A stretch of DNA of 64,000 nt, taken from assembly GCF_012044895.1 (NCBI RefSeq), contig NZ_CP050695.1, positions 3,254,501 to 3,318,500 of the forward strand, in the 5' to 3' direction. The notes beneath the pieces were generated by a model. The model saw only the letters and a list, made by a program, of their open reading frames with translations. It was not told where the DNA came from and did no database searches. Source of the stretch: Aquisalimonas sp. 2447. GTDB taxonomy: Bacteria; Pseudomonadota; Gammaproteobacteria; Nitrococcales; Aquisalimonadaceae. The translations under genes were made by a program, and so were the position numbers. Positions 30,083-39,949 of the stretch are shown here, in pieces. Numbering within the stretch: position 1 is the first letter of the stretch; the number at the start of each line of letters is the position of its first letter.

Positions 30083-31251
30083 CCGAACCCGCCCAGGAAC
30101 CAGGTCACCGCACCGCCGACCACACCCAGCAACACCGCCAGGGCCACTGCCGCCGGCCATCGACGAGGCTGCGTATCCGGCTCCGGCGTCTGTGGTGGTG
30201 CCGTGGTGACGCCGGCCGGTTCCGCCGCAGCGGCAGCGCGGTGGCCTGACGGGCTCTCGCCGAACAGCGGCGCCTGGCGCTGCTGCTGCGCCTCCGCCCG
30301 CTGCCTGTCACGCTCTGCCTGCCGCTGATCCTCCTTGGCCACCTGCTGTTCCAGGCGCTCCAGCTTGTTCCTGTCCAGGGACGTGTCTGCCTGGATGAGC
30401 TGGAACTCGTCCGCCAACTCCGCTCCCAGTGATGTGGCGGCCGTGTCGTCGGCAGAGGTCCCGGCCTCGTTGCCATGGGCCGCGCGGAGCACCGCGTTGG
30501 CCTCGGTGAGATCCACCTGGACCGGATTCCCGGCACCTGCCCCCCTTGGCGTACTGCGGGTCTCCTGAACGTGCACGGCATCGGCGGGAGTGCTGCGCTC
30601 CTGCTCGGCCTGGAGGCCGACCAGCTTCTCTGCCAGGCGCACCGCTCTCTGGTTGGCCTGACCACGTCCGCGCTCGGAGAGATTGAGGGCCTTGCGCAGC
30701 GCGGTCACCTCCTCCAGCAGGGCGGCTTCGCGGTCCTCGTCGCTGGCAGCTTCCAGCCCCTGCAGGCTGCCCAGCGTCTCTTCCAGCTGTCGGTTGCGCT
30801 CCTGCTCAGCGGCGACCTGACGCCTTGCCTCGTTGAGCTCCGCCTCCATGGCAGCAAGCTCCTCTTCGGCGCTCTGCCAGGCCGCCCGCGCCGCTTCGCG
30901 GGTCTGCGTGACCTGTTCCTCGGCGCTGAGCCGGGCGGACTCTTCCTGTTTCAGGTACTGCCGGTTGAGTTCGTCGTAGCGGCGCTGCAACCGATCCGAA
31001 TGCTCCTGGATTTCCTGGAGCTGCCGCTTGACCCGCGCAAGTTCGTCCTCCACCTCGCGGCGGCGGGCGACCTCCTGGGCGTGGATGCGCAGCTGCTCTG
31101 CCTCCACCCGCTGTCGCGTGGTCTCGGTCTCGGCCTGATAATAGGCCACTTCGTCCTGCAACCGCTGACGCAGCGCAGCCAGTTCCTTTTTCAGGCGCTC
31201 CACCTCGGACTGTCCCGCGGCTTCCTGGCGCCTCGCTTCCTGTGCTGACAT
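30076..31251 (-). CDS. Tail-anchored coiled-coil protein of unknown function
   Basis: 391 residues. Residues about 12-215 are an almost continuous alpha-helical, Glu/Arg/Gln-rich coiled coil without helix breakers. A less structured segment follows, then a second short coiled stretch (about 290-325), a Pro/Ala-rich linker and one C-terminal membrane helix (WPAAVALAVLLGVVGGAVTWFLG) ending GGFGY. There is no signal peptide, so the long helix should face the cytoplasm. No family could be named. The low-complexity composition makes homology by coiled-coil matches unreliable. The gene stands alone between the rubredoxin and cpdA genes. Confidence 0.75.
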   Translation of the reverse strand: MSAQEARRQEAAGQSEVERLKKELAALRQRLQDEVAYYQAETETTRQRVEAEQLRIHAQEVARRREVEDELARVKRQLQEIQEHSDRLQRRYDELNRQYLKQEESARLSAEEQVTQTREAARAAWQSAEEELAAMEAELNEARRQVAAEQERNRQLEETLGSLQGLEAASDEDREAALLEEVTALRKALNLSERGRGQANQRAVRLAEKLVGLQAEQERSTPADAVHVQETRSTPRGAGAGNPVQVDLTEANAVLRAAHGNEAGTSADDTAATSLGAELADEFQLIQADTSLDRNKLERLEQQVAKEDQRQAERDRQRAEAQQQRQAPLFGESPSGHRAAAAAEPAGVTTAPPQTPEPDTQPRRWPAAVALAVLLGVVGGAVTWFLGGFGY

Positions 31252-31402
31252 AGGCCCTCCGTTTCCTGCGTCCTGCGACCCTTCTCACGGGGCCGTCTCG
31301 TGCCTCCGGCGGCAGGCGCGTCGCTAGCGCACGCTGCAGAGCCGAAAACACCCGCAGGTCACTGTAGCCGTCAGGGTCGAAAAGGTCACCCCGAAGGCGT
31401 TT

Positions 31403-32224
31403 CTAGTATCCGGCGATGCCGACATCCAGCCCGGCCGGCAACTCGGTCAGACGCTCGACGCCGGTACGCACACGTCCGTCAGGCTGCAGTTCCAGCCAGC
31501 GGTACCCGGGCGGCCGGGGGTCGATACGGAACGTCGGGCTGGCCGGGTCGAACTGGACACAGGTACTGGGGCTCGCCAACAGGCGGATGTCGCCGTGCCA
31601 GCCATCGAACTCCTGGTGAACATGCCCCCATACCACCGCGCGCACCGCATCGTGACGGTCCAGCACATCGAACAGGTCGCGGCCGTTGTCCAGACCAATG
31701 CGGTCAATCCACCGACAGCCCACCGGCACCGGATGATGATGGAGCCCAACCAGCACGTGCCTGCCGTCGTTGGCCCCCAGACAATCATCCAGCCACTGCA
31801 GTTGAGTGGCCGACAGATGCCCGTGGGTGGCGCCCGGCACGGTGGAGTCGAGGGTGATGAACAGCCAGTCGGCGGCGACCAGGTGACCCACCAGCCGCAC
31901 CGGGCCGGTGTGGAACACGCGTTCCATGGCACCGGCATCGTCGTGGTTGCCCGGCACCACCAGCCCCGGCAGCCCCAGCCCCTGAAGCTGACGTCTGGCC
32001 TCGCAGTAGGCGGCGTCCGTATCCAGGGCGCCGTCATGGATGACGTCACCGGTGTGCAGCAGCAGGTCGCACCGCTGTTCCTTGCCGCGCAACGCCGCGA
32101 CAACGGCCTCCCAGGCCGCTTCGGTATCGACACCGGCCAGCTGTCCACCGTCGCCGTACAGGTGCGTATCCGTGATCTGCAGCACCCGGAGCGGGCGGCC
32201 ACGCGGCAAATCGGTCAATTGCAT
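31403..32224 (-). CDS. cpdA: 3',5'-cyclic-AMP phosphodiesterase CpdA
   Basis: Degrades cAMP to AMP. It is 273 residues (E. coli 275) and closely follows the E. coli protein. Metallophosphoesterase motifs in order are QITDTHLYG, HTGDVIHDG, VPGNHDDAG, LHHHPVPVGC and WGHVHQEFDG. The C-terminal SPSTCVQFDP and PPGYRWLEL are CpdA-specific. The ATG at 32224 matches the family start; 36 extra in-frame codons upstream are not supported. Its presence implies cAMP-CRP signalling in this organism. Confidence 0.92.
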   Translation of the reverse strand: MQLTDLPRGRPLRVLQITDTHLYGDGGQLAGVDTEAAWEAVVAALRGKEQRCDLLLHTGDVIHDGALDTDAAYCEARRQLQGLGLPGLVVPGNHDDAGAMERVFHTGPVRLVGHLVAADWLFITLDSTVPGATHGHLSATQLQWLDDCLGANDGRHVLVGLHHHPVPVGCRWIDRIGLDNGRDLFDVLDRHDAVRAVVWGHVHQEFDGWHGDIRLLASPSTCVQFDPASPTFRIDPRPPGYRWLELQPDGRVRTGVERLTELPAGLDVGIAGY

Positions 32225-32591
32225 TACGTCCCAAGCCTCTCGATAGGGGCAGCCGCCGGCACGGTCGCCACGGACGGCCATCAGCTTCCGAGTCTTGCCC
32301 GAATGCCGCAACGTTTCTGTTGCGGTCGTCACAAATCACCGTCTTCGCGTCGACCCTGAGGACAGGACACTCGTTTCATCCACCAGAACGCGCGGAGGCA
32401 CACGGGAATGATTCCGCTTTTCCCTAAGGTAGACTGTGCCATCGAATCGTCCACAAGGACGCAGGGGCCTGAACCCGGCGCACCCGCCCGCAGGACTTGC
32501 CGCAGCCAGGGCTTGTCGGTACGTTCGACACCTCCGTGATCGACGGAGATAGGGTCATGACCGGCCGGGCAACGGCCGTGAGGAGACACGG
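32225..32591. other. Divergent intergenic region, cpdA / Sel1 lipoprotein
   Basis: This is 367 bp without a supported gene. It should contain promoters for both flanking genes. A possible TAGACT -10 is at 32430-32435 on the plus strand, but it has no convincing -35. No repeat family member or RNA motif was recognised. Confidence 0.5.
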
Positions 32592-33059
32592 ATGCATCAC
32601 AGGATCGCGACACTGACGGTGGCCATGGCGCTGCTGGCCGGCTGCGCCGGTAGCGGCTCACCCGGCGATGAGGCGCGCTTCGCGGAAGGCCGCGCAGCCT
32701 ACCAGGCCGGAGACTTCGGCGAGGCATTCGAGCGACTGATCGTGGAAGCCGAGGCCGGCAATCCGGACGCCCAGTACACCATCGGCTACATGTACTTCGA
32801 GGGCCAGGGTGTCAGCCGCGACGAGGACCGGGCACTGCGGTGGATTCAACGCGCGGCGGAAAACGGCAGCCGGCAGGCGGTGACCGCCCTGGGCGAGCTG
32901 GCCGGCATGGGCAGTAGCCGCCCCGGCGTCAGCGACGAGCAGGCGACGACACCGGAACCCCAGGCCGACGAGGACGCGCCACGGCTGACCCCGGACAGCG
33001 ATGCCATGGAACGCGAGATTCGCGACGAGCTGCCTGCGGAGCTCACGGACGATCAGTGA
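32592..33059 (+). CDS. Sel1-repeat lipoprotein
   Basis: 155 residues. The lipobox LLAGC gives lipidation at Cys18 after a short hydrophobic signal. Two Sel1/TPR-like repeats (about 28-95) include NPDAQYTIGYMYFEGQGV followed by DRALRWIQRAAENGS. The C-terminal third is acidic and probably disordered. Sel1 proteins act as protein-interaction scaffolds; the partner here is unknown. The residue after Cys is Ala, consistent with sorting to the outer membrane by the general rule. There is a good ribosome site (GTGAGGAG). Confidence 0.82.
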   Translation: MHHRIATLTVAMALLAGCAGSGSPGDEARFAEGRAAYQAGDFGEAFERLIVEAEAGNPDAQYTIGYMYFEGQGVSRDEDRALRWIQRAAENGSRQAVTALGELAGMGSSRPGVSDEQATTPEPQADEDAPRLTPDSDAMEREIRDELPAELTDDQ

Positions 33060-33074
33060 CCGGATCCGCATGGC

Positions 33075-33173
33075 GGTGCATCAAGATGCACCCTACGGGT
33101 CCTGAGCGAACCGACATCATGGTGCTTTATATCGTAGGGCGGACCTTCAGGTCCGCCCTACGGTCCGCCCTAC
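33075..33173. repeat. Cluster of GTAG-type REP hairpins
   Basis: Positions 33075-33096 contain GGTGCATC-AA-GATGCACC followed by CTAC. Positions 33134-33161 contain GTAGG and GCGGACC-TTCA-GGTCCGC, then CTAC and a second partial GGTCCGCCCTAC. Two hairpin subfamilies therefore sit side by side in the 156-bp gap between the lipoprotein gene and the convergent argA. Confidence 0.75.
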
Positions 33174-33215
33174 ACCTGTCGCCTACGGGTGTTGCCGACA
33201 CCCCGTGCGGCAGTC

Positions 33216-34550
33216 CTACGCACCCCGGCCGATGGGCTTGATGAAGACTTGGGAGCGCCGCTGCAGATTGTAGAGGGCCTGGCGCTCCATGGGCAGGTCC
33301 TCCAGCCGCGCCGGCTCGAAACCGCGCTCACGGAACCAGTGCGCGGTGCGGGTGGTGAGCACGAACAGCCGCTCCAGACCGTGCGCCCGCGCCTCCCGCT
33401 CCACATGGCGCAGCAGCATGTCGCCCCGCTGGCCGCCGCGATACTCCGGATGGATGACGAAGCATTCGAGTTCCGCCATGCCGGCGCTATGGTGGGGTGA
33501 GAGCGCGGCGGTGGCGATGACCATGCCGTCGCGCTCCACGACCACGTAGTCGTCGATCCGCGTCTCCAGCTCCTCGCGCGAGCGGCGCACCAGCACGCCG
33601 TCGCGCTCCAGCGGCTCGATCAGCTCGAGGATACCGCCGACATCGTCCACCGTGGCGGCCCGCAGGGACTCGAACGGGTTTCCCGCCACCAGGGTGCCGA
33701 TGCCATCCCGGGTGAACAGCTCCAGCAACAGGCCACCATCGCGTCCGTCGTCCACCAGGTGCACCCGGCGGACACCGTGCCGGCAGGCGCGCACCGCCGC
33801 ATCCAGCAGCCGCAGCCCTGTTTCGCCGTGGGGCTGGCCGTGCAGCGCCTGCAACCGTTGCGACGCCTCGTGCAGATCCAGCTCACGGATCAGCTCGCCG
33901 CGTTCGTCCAGCAGGGCGTTCCCCTCGGTGAGGTAGATCAGCTTGTCGGCGCCCAACGCAGTGGCCACGCCCAGCGCCACGTCCTCGGCCACCATGTTGA
34001 ACACCTCTCCGGTGGGCGAGTAGCCCAGCGGCGAGACCAGCACCACGTTGCCGTCCGCCAGGCGCTCCTGGATGCCGGCAACATCCACCCGGCGCACCTC
34101 GCCGGTGTGCTGGTAATCCACGCCATCCCGCACACCCAGGGGTTTTGCGGTAACGAAATTGCCCGAGGCCACACGCAAACGGAAGCCCGCCATGGGAGAG
34201 TTGGCAACGCCCATGGAGAGCAGCGCCTCGATCTCCACCCGCAGCGCGCCCACGGCCTCTTTCAGGCATTCCAGCGCCAGCGCGTCGGTGATGCGGTAGC
34301 CGCCTTCATAGCGCACATCGCCGCCGCGCTCCCGCAGGCGGCGCTCCACCTGTGGCCGCGCCCCGGGCACCAGCACCACGCGCACGCCGAGGCTGTTCAG
34401 CAGGGCGACGTCGTGCAACAGGGCCGGCGCCTGATCACCTCCCAGGGCCTCGCCGCCGACGCTGACCACCACGGTGCGGCCCCGGTGGGCGTTGATGTAC
34501 GGCGCACTGCGCCGGAACCAGGCCACATAGGCGCCGTCGTCATGGGCCAT
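33216..34550 (-). CDS. argA: Amino-acid N-acetyltransferase (N-acetylglutamate synthase) ArgA
   Basis: First step of arginine synthesis: acetyl-CoA plus glutamate to N-acetylglutamate. It is 444 residues in two domains. The first is an amino-acid-kinase-like arginine-sensing domain (about 10-285), with PYINAHRGRTVVVSVGGEAL and VLVPGARPQVERRL. The second is a GNAT acetyltransferase (about 300-444), with FVIHPEYRGGQRGDMLL and LTTRTAHWFRERGF. The ATG at 34550 has a strong GGGGGAG site; an ATG six codons earlier does not. Feedback inhibition by arginine is known for the family. It overlaps the argE end by 11 bp. Confidence 0.94.
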   Translation of the reverse strand: MAHDDGAYVAWFRRSAPYINAHRGRTVVVSVGGEALGGDQAPALLHDVALLNSLGVRVVLVPGARPQVERRLRERGGDVRYEGGYRITDALALECLKEAVGALRVEIEALLSMGVANSPMAGFRLRVASGNFVTAKPLGVRDGVDYQHTGEVRRVDVAGIQERLADGNVVLVSPLGYSPTGEVFNMVAEDVALGVATALGADKLIYLTEGNALLDERGELIRELDLHEASQRLQALHGQPHGETGLRLLDAAVRACRHGVRRVHLVDDGRDGGLLLELFTRDGIGTLVAGNPFESLRAATVDDVGGILELIEPLERDGVLVRRSREELETRIDDYVVVERDGMVIATAALSPHHSAGMAELECFVIHPEYRGGQRGDMLLRHVEREARAHGLERLFVLTTRTAHWFRERGFEPARLEDLPMERQALYNLQRRSQVFIKPIGRGA

Positions 34551-35718
34551 GATGCGCTCCCCCGCCATCCACGCAGAACTGCCGCACCAGCCGCTTGAGC
34601 AGATCCACCGTGGGCTCCAGGCGCTCCACCGCCAGGAACTCGTCCGGCTGGTGCGCCTGGGCGATGTCCCCCGGCCCCATGATCACCACATCCATGCCCA
34701 GATCACGCAGGTAGGGCCCCTCCGTGCCGAAGGGCACCGCCCGGGCCTCCGAGCCGGTCAGCGCCTCGGCGGCGCGCACGATGGCCGTGTCCCGGGGCGT
34801 TTCCATGGCGGGCAACCCGGGAAACAGGGACTCCATGCTCAACTCCAGGCCGGTCTCGCCGAGCACCCGCGGTAGCCGCTGGGCAAGCACGCCGCGAAGA
34901 TCGTCCAGACTCATGCCCGGCAGCGGCCGGATGTCGATATGCAGCTCACAGTGGGCGCAGATGCGGTTCGGATTGTCGCCGCCGTGGATGTACCCCAGGT
35001 TCATGGTGGGTACCGGCACATCGAAGCGCTTGTCCACGTTGCGGGACTGCAGCTGCTGCCGCCAGGCCAGCAGATCGCTGAGCACCCGGTGCATGCCCTC
35101 CAGGGCATTGTTGCCGAAGGCCGGGTCGCTGGAGTGGCCGGAGCGACCCCGCACACGGATGGCCTCCATCATCACGCCCTTGTGCACGTGCACCGGCTGC
35201 AGGTTGGTGGGTTCACCGATAACCGCGTGCCGGCCGAGCCGCCGTTCCGCCTCCACCAGCGCCTTGGCACCACCCATGCCGCTCTCCTCGTCGGCGGTGG
35301 CGAGCACCACCAGCGGCGCCTTGAGATCGCTTGCCCGAAACGCCCGGACCGCTTCAACAACAAGGGCCAGAAACGATTTCATGTCGCTGGTGCCCAGCCC
35401 GTACAGCCGGCCATCGCGCTGCGACAGCACGAACGGGTCGGAGGACCAGCCGGTGTCATCGAAGGGCACCGTATCCGTATGGCCGGCCAGCACCAGCCCA
35501 CCCTCGCCGCGCCCCAGGGTGGCGATGAGGTTGGCCTTGTCATCGGTGCCCGGCACCGGCTGGATTTCGGTGGCAAAACCCAGCCCGTCCAGCCATTCCG
35601 CCAGCCGTTCCACCACGGCGCGGTTCCCCTGGTCCAGCGCCGGATTGACGCTGCTCACCGAGGGGATCGCGATCAGCTCCTCGATCATCTGCATGAGCCG
35701 CGGGGGCTGCTGGGTCAT
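34540..35718 (-). CDS. argE: Acetylornithine deacetylase ArgE
   Basis: Zinc-dependent M20 hydrolase that releases ornithine from N-acetylornithine. It is 392 residues. Metal and catalytic residues are in AGHTDTVPFDD (His), LGTSDMKSF (bridging Asp), ATADEESGMGG (two Glu), IGEPTN and, near the end, AHQPDEF (His). The dimerisation domain (about 180-290) has GRSGHSSDPAFG. The ATG has AGGAG 7 nt upstream. argE runs directly into argA, so the cell makes acetylornithine and deacetylates it linearly here. Whether a recycling ArgJ also exists cannot be seen. Confidence 0.94.
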   Translation of the reverse strand: MTQQPPRLMQMIEELIAIPSVSSVNPALDQGNRAVVERLAEWLDGLGFATEIQPVPGTDDKANLIATLGRGEGGLVLAGHTDTVPFDDTGWSSDPFVLSQRDGRLYGLGTSDMKSFLALVVEAVRAFRASDLKAPLVVLATADEESGMGGAKALVEAERRLGRHAVIGEPTNLQPVHVHKGVMMEAIRVRGRSGHSSDPAFGNNALEGMHRVLSDLLAWRQQLQSRNVDKRFDVPVPTMNLGYIHGGDNPNRICAHCELHIDIRPLPGMSLDDLRGVLAQRLPRVLGETGLELSMESLFPGLPAMETPRDTAIVRAAEALTGSEARAVPFGTEGPYLRDLGMDVVIMGPGDIAQAHQPDEFLAVERLEPTVDLLKRLVRQFCVDGGGAHHGP

Positions 35719-35918
35719 GGCGCTACTCCTGAGATTCGCGCGAGAACAACGGACGGGCGACGCCGCGAGCGGCGTCGCCCCCTGGTACGGGTGGATTCTG
35801 GATAAACGCAGTCGATTGGGCAACTCACCCCGAGCGGCAAGCCAGGGGGAAGCGCTGCCGGGCAACACCGATGGCGGCATGCGCGTGCCCCACGGATGCG
35901 CCGCGGGGCGGCATGCGG

Positions 35919-36590
35919 TCAGAGTCCGCCGCTGCCCCAGCTGGAGCGGCGTCGCCAGCGAATCCGCGGCAGGATCAACCCGGCGAGAATACCGGCACCA
36001 AGCACCGAGGCACCGACGATGAACCAGCGCTGGTCGTCGCGTTCCTGCAGGCGCTCCCGTTCATTCTCAAGATCCTGGATGGTGCGCTGGAGATCGATGA
36101 CCTCCTTCTTGAGCTCTTCGTTCTCCTCGTAGAGATCCAGGCCCTGTTCGGCGCGCTCCATGCGCTGCTCCATGGTCTCGCGCTGACTCTCGCTTTCGTT
36201 CAGGCGTGCTTCCAGCTCTTCCACCCGCGCCTGCGCCTGCTCCAGGTCCCCGGACAGCTCCCGGTTCTCCTGCTGAACGCTCTCCAGGGCGCTCTGCGCC
36301 CGGGTCAGACGTGCCCGCGCACTGGGCTGATCCGAGAGCAGACGGGTCAGCACCCAGCCCTCCAGGCCGTCGGGGAGGCGCACCTGCGACCAGCCACTGT
36401 CCTGGTCAAGCACCTGCACCCGGGTCCCCGCCGGTGCCATACGCTCGATGCGGAACTGGTTGCCCGGCCCGGAGCGCACATCCAGCGCCAGCTCGTCGCT
36501 GATGAACCGCTCCTGCTGCGCCAGGGCCGCGGCGGGCAGCAGGCACAGCAGCAGAACAATGATGGCGCACACTCTCGCGACAGCAGCCAA
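35919..36590 (-). CDS. SH3-domain periplasmic/membrane protein, TIGR04211 (YgiM-like) family
   Basis: 223 residues. The signal peptide AIIVLLLCLLPAAALAQ is followed by a bacterial SH3 domain (about 28-90: LDVRSGPGNQFRIERM, then LEGWVLTRLL). A long coiled coil (about 95-190), a C-terminal membrane helix (WFIVGASVLGAGILAGLIL) and an Arg-rich tail complete it. This layout is the YgiM/TIGR04211 family, tethered to the inner membrane with the SH3 outside. The start codon is probably TTG (36590), 6 nt after GGAGAT. Function is not established; peptidoglycan binding is plausible for SH3b domains. Confidence 0.85.
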   Translation of the reverse strand: MAAVARVCAIIVLLLCLLPAAALAQQERFISDELALDVRSGPGNQFRIERMAPAGTRVQVLDQDSGWSQVRLPDGLEGWVLTRLLSDQPSARARLTRAQSALESVQQENRELSGDLEQAQARVEELEARLNESESQRETMEQRMERAEQGLDLYEENEELKKEVIDLQRTIQDLENERERLQERDDQRWFIVGASVLGAGILAGLILPRIRWRRRSSWGSGGL

Positions 36591-36858
36591 GAACAGATCT
36601 CCAGATTATCCAAGGGCCCGGGAGGCCAAGAAAGGCCGGAAAGGGGCGAGTATTCTAGCGGCGGCACCTACGGCAACAATCTGACGCCAACCGGCGACAC
36701 CCGACAAACGCCAGCTGAACCGGGTTCAACCCAGCCCGGACCATCCGCCCACAACGCCTACAGTGTACCAGTGTCCCCCATGCCTGCATCGAAACAGGCG
36801 CCGGACTGGTAGAATCCCGCGCCCGACTCATCTCAACGGACTGCCCCGGAGACACGCC

Positions 36859-38073
36859 ATGGCGGACACACGCCCCTCCCTCTTCCTCAAGCGCGGCGAA
36901 GAGCGCCGCCTGCGCGCCGGCCATCTCTGGGTTTTCAGCAACGAGGTGGACACCCAGCGCTCGCCGCTGAAGGACTTCACCCCCGGCCAGGATGCCATCC
37001 TGCGGGACCACGGCGGCCAGGCCATCGGCAGCGTCTACGTCAACCCACACTCCCTGATCAGCGCCCGGCTGGTCAGCCGCGACGCCGAACGCGCCCTGGA
37101 CGAATCCCTGCTGGTGCACCGGTTGAACCTGGCCCTGGCCCTGCGCCAGGCCCATTTCGACGCACCCTACTACCGGCTGGTCCACGGTGACGGCGACGGC
37201 CTCTCCGGGCTGGTCATCGACCGCTACGGCGACACCTGCGTGGTCCAGCCCAACACCGCGGGCATGGACCTGCACCTGGACAACATCCTCCAGGCCCTGT
37301 CGCGGGTGGTGGAGCCCGAGCATATTCTGGTCCGCCCCGACGGCGCCATGCGGGAACTCGAAGGGCTGCCCCGGGACGAGCCGCGGTGGCTGGGCGACGC
37401 CAGCCCGGAGCACCTGGAAATCCGCGAGAACGGCCTCACCTTCCAGGTGCCCGCACTCAGCGGCCAGAAGACGGGCTGGTATTTCGATCACCGCGCCAAC
37501 CGTGCCCGCCTGGCCCCCTACGTGCGCGGCCTGCGGGTCCTGGACGTGTTCAGCTACGCCGGTGCCTGGGGCCTCCAGGCCCTGGCCCAGGGGGCGGAGT
37601 CCGTGACCGCCGTGGACAGCTCCGAACAGGCCCTGGACTCCCTGGACGCCAACGCCGCCCACAACGGGTTGAGTGATCGTGTCACCACCATCGAGGGGGA
37701 CGCCTTCGAGGTCCTCCAGGCCCTGCGGCAGGAACGCCACCGTTTCGACGTGGTCATTCTGGATCCGCCCGCCTTCGTCAAGCGCAAGAAGGACCTCAAG
37801 GCCGGCCTGGGCGGCTATCGCCGGCTCAACCAGCTGGCACTGCAGGTGCTGGAGAAGAACGGCAGCCTGATCACCGCCTCCTGCTCCTCCCACGTGGACG
37901 ACCAGGCACTGCTGGGCGAGGCTGTCGCCGCCGCCCGCCATGTGGACCGTTCTCTGCAACTGGTGGAGCGTGGCGGCCAGGCGCCGGACCACCCGGAACA
38001 CCCGGCGATCCCGGAAACCCGGTACCTGAAGGCGCTGTTCACGCGGGTGGCGCCGGCGTGGAGTACGCCGTGA
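36859..38073 (+). CDS. rlmI: 23S rRNA (cytosine-C5)-methyltransferase RlmI-like
   Basis: 404 residues. The N-terminal PUA domain (about 5-75) has SLFLKRGEERRLRAGHLWVF. A middle domain follows, then a class I SAM-dependent methyltransferase (about 200-395) with GQKTGWYFDHRANR, VLDVFSYAGAWGLQAL (motif I), VVILDPPAFVKRKK (motif IV) and the catalytic-loop SCSSHVD. This matches RlmI (YccW), which makes m5C1962 in 23S rRNA. It is divergent from the SH3 gene. A REPIN-like pair follows the stop. Confidence 0.88.
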   Translation: MADTRPSLFLKRGEERRLRAGHLWVFSNEVDTQRSPLKDFTPGQDAILRDHGGQAIGSVYVNPHSLISARLVSRDAERALDESLLVHRLNLALALRQAHFDAPYYRLVHGDGDGLSGLVIDRYGDTCVVQPNTAGMDLHLDNILQALSRVVEPEHILVRPDGAMRELEGLPRDEPRWLGDASPEHLEIRENGLTFQVPALSGQKTGWYFDHRANRARLAPYVRGLRVLDVFSYAGAWGLQALAQGAESVTAVDSSEQALDSLDANAAHNGLSDRVTTIEGDAFEVLQALRQERHRFDVVILDPPAFVKRKKDLKAGLGGYRRLNQLALQVLEKNGSLITASCSSHVDDQALLGEAVAAARHVDRSLQLVERGGQAPDHPEHPAIPETRYLKALFTRVAPAWSTP

Positions 38074-38083
38074 GGAAGTAAAG

Positions 38084-38175
38084 GTAGGGCGGACCTTCAG
38101 GTCCGCCGTCTCCCGAGAGGTCAGTCCAAGGGGGCTTGTCAAAGCCGGATCGGCGGACCTGAAGGTCCGCCCTAC
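38084..38175. repeat. REPIN-like inverted pair of GTAG hairpins
   Basis: Left arm 38084-38107 is GTAGG followed by GCGGACC-TTCA-GGTCCGC. Right arm 38152-38175 is its inverse ending CTAC. The 44-nt spacer is a diverged version of the spacer seen in the other pairs (shared CCAAGG and CAAAGCC). It lies 11 bp after the rlmI stop. Confidence 0.85.
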
Positions 38176-38302
38176 ACCTCTGAATAGGAGCCACCCCGGA
38201 AAGCCGGCACGAAGCCGGACTCCTCGACCCGGCGGCCCCGGATAACGGCGCAAACGCCAAGATGGCTGGATCATTGAAGACACTCAGGTAAGATCATCAC
38301 CC

Positions 38303-39091
38303 ATGTTGACCTACCCCGACATCGACCCGGTCGCCATCCAGCTCGGGCCCATCGCCCTGCACTGGTATGGCCTGATGTACCTCATCGGCTTCGGCGCCGC
38401 CTGGCTTCTCGGACGCTGGCGCGCCGCGCGCGACGACAGCCCCATCCGCCCGCAGCAGATGGAAGACGTCCTCGTCTTCGGCGCCATCGGCGCCATCCTC
38501 GGCGGGCGTATCGGCTACGTCATCTTCTACGAACCGGCCCTGCTCACCGTCGACCCGCTGGCCATCATCCGCATCTGGGAAGGCGGCATGAGCTTCCACG
38601 GCGGCTTCCTGGGCGTGCTGGCGGCGCTGTGGCTGTTCGGCAAACGCACCGGCTGCGGCTTCTTCCGCCTGACCGATTTCGCCGCACCGCTGGTGCCCAT
38701 CGGCCTCGGCGCCGGGCGTATCGGCAACTTCATCAACGGCGAACTCTGGGGGCGGGTGAGCGAGGCCCCCTGGGCCATGGTCTACCCGCCCATGGGCCCC
38801 GACCCGCGCCACCCCAGCCAGCTCTACCAGTTCCTGCTGGAAGGCGTGGTGCTGTTCATCGCCCTGTGGCTGTTCACCCGCAAGCCGCGCCCCACCATGG
38901 CCGCCTCCGGGCTGTTCCTGGTGCTCTATGGCGGCTTCCGGTTCATCGTCGAGTTCGTGCGTCTGCCTGATGAACAACTCGGCTACCTGGCCTTCGACTG
39001 GCTCACCATGGGGCAGGTCCTGTCGACACCGATGATCCTGCTCGGTGCCGCGCTGATGGTCCTGGCCTACCGCCGCCCGGCGGCCAACTGA
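38303..39091 (+). CDS. lgt: Phosphatidylglycerol-prolipoprotein diacylglyceryl transferase Lgt
   Basis: Inner-membrane enzyme that attaches diacylglycerol to the lipobox cysteine of prolipoproteins such as BamD and the Sel1 lipoprotein in this window. It is 262 residues with seven hydrophobic segments. The conserved [11 protein letters not shown] (catalytic His region) and the Lgt signature [16 protein letters not shown] (essential Arg) are present. lgt is followed by thyA after 12 bp, a very common pairing. Confidence 0.95.
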   Translation: MLTYPDIDPVAIQLGPIALHWYGLMYLIGFGAAWLLGRWRAARDDSPIRPQQMEDVLVFGAIGAILGGRIGYVIFYEPALLTVDPLAIIRIWEGGMSFHGGFLGVLAALWLFGKRTGCGFFRLTDFAAPLVPIGLGAGRIGNFINGELWGRVSEAPWAMVYPPMGPDPRHPSQLYQFLLEGVVLFIALWLFTRKPRPTMAASGLFLVLYGGFRFIVEFVRLPDEQLGYLAFDWLTMGQVLSTPMILLGAALMVLAYRRPAAN

Positions 39092-39103
39092 ACGGAGCGC
39101 GCC

Positions 39104-39898
39104 ATGCGGCAGTATCTCGACCTCATGCGCCATGTCCGCGACCACGGCCACCGCAAGGACGACCGCACAGGCACCGGCACCCTGTCCGTGTTCGGCCACC
39201 AGATGCGCTTCGACCTGACTGATGGCTTCCCGCTGGTGACCACCAAGAAAATCCACCTGAAATCGGTGATCCACGAGCTCCTGTGGTTCCTCAGCGGTGA
39301 CAGCAACATCGCCTATCTCAAGCGCCACGGCGTGAGCATCTGGGATGAGTGGGCGGACGAGAACGGCGACCTGGGCCCGGTCTACGGCGTACAGTGGCGC
39401 TCCTGGCCCACGCCCGACGGCGAGCGCATCGACCAGATCAGCCGCCTGCTGGAGCAGATCCGCCGCAACCCGGACTCCCGGCGACTCATGGTGACCGCCT
39501 GGAACCCCGCGGAAGTGGACGACATGGCCCTGCCGCCCTGCCATGCCCTGTTCCAGTTCTACGTCGCCGACGGCCGCCTGAGCTGTCAGCTCTACCAGCG
39601 CAGCGCGGACATCTTCCTGGGGGTACCGTTCAACATCGCCTCCTACGCACTGCTGACCCTGATGATCGCCCAGGTCACCGGCCTGCGCCCCGGCGAGTTC
39701 ATCCACACCCTGGGCGACGCGCACCTGTACCTGAATCACCTGGAGCAGGCGGACAGGCAACTGCAGCGCACGCCGCACCCGCTGCCCACCATGCACCTGA
39801 ACCCGGCGGTGGACGATCTGTTCGCGTTCACCTTTGATGATTTCACGCTGGAGGGCTACGACCCGGAGCCGCACATCAAGGCGCCGGTGGCGGTGTGA
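39104..39898 (+). CDS. thyA: Thymidylate synthase ThyA
   Basis: Makes dTMP from dUMP with methylene-THF, generating dihydrofolate. It is 264 residues, the same as E. coli. The nucleophile is Cys146 in [12 protein letters not shown], and [20 protein letters not shown] and [12 protein letters not shown] are landmarks. The DHF produced is recycled by FolA, encoded 432 bp downstream; the gap holds two family-B repeats. Confidence 0.96.
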   Translation: MRQYLDLMRHVRDHGHRKDDRTGTGTLSVFGHQMRFDLTDGFPLVTTKKIHLKSVIHELLWFLSGDSNIAYLKRHGVSIWDEWADENGDLGPVYGVQWRSWPTPDGERIDQISRLLEQIRRNPDSRRLMVTAWNPAEVDDMALPPCHALFQFYVADGRLSCQLYQRSADIFLGVPFNIASYALLTLMIAQVTGLRPGEFIHTLGDAHLYLNHLEQADRQLQRTPHPLPTMHLNPAVDDLFAFTFDDFTLEGYDPEPHIKAPVAV

Positions 39899-39949
39899 TC
39901 GCCGGCACAAGACCCGGATCGAAGGTGACGGCATCGGAGAACAGGCACA

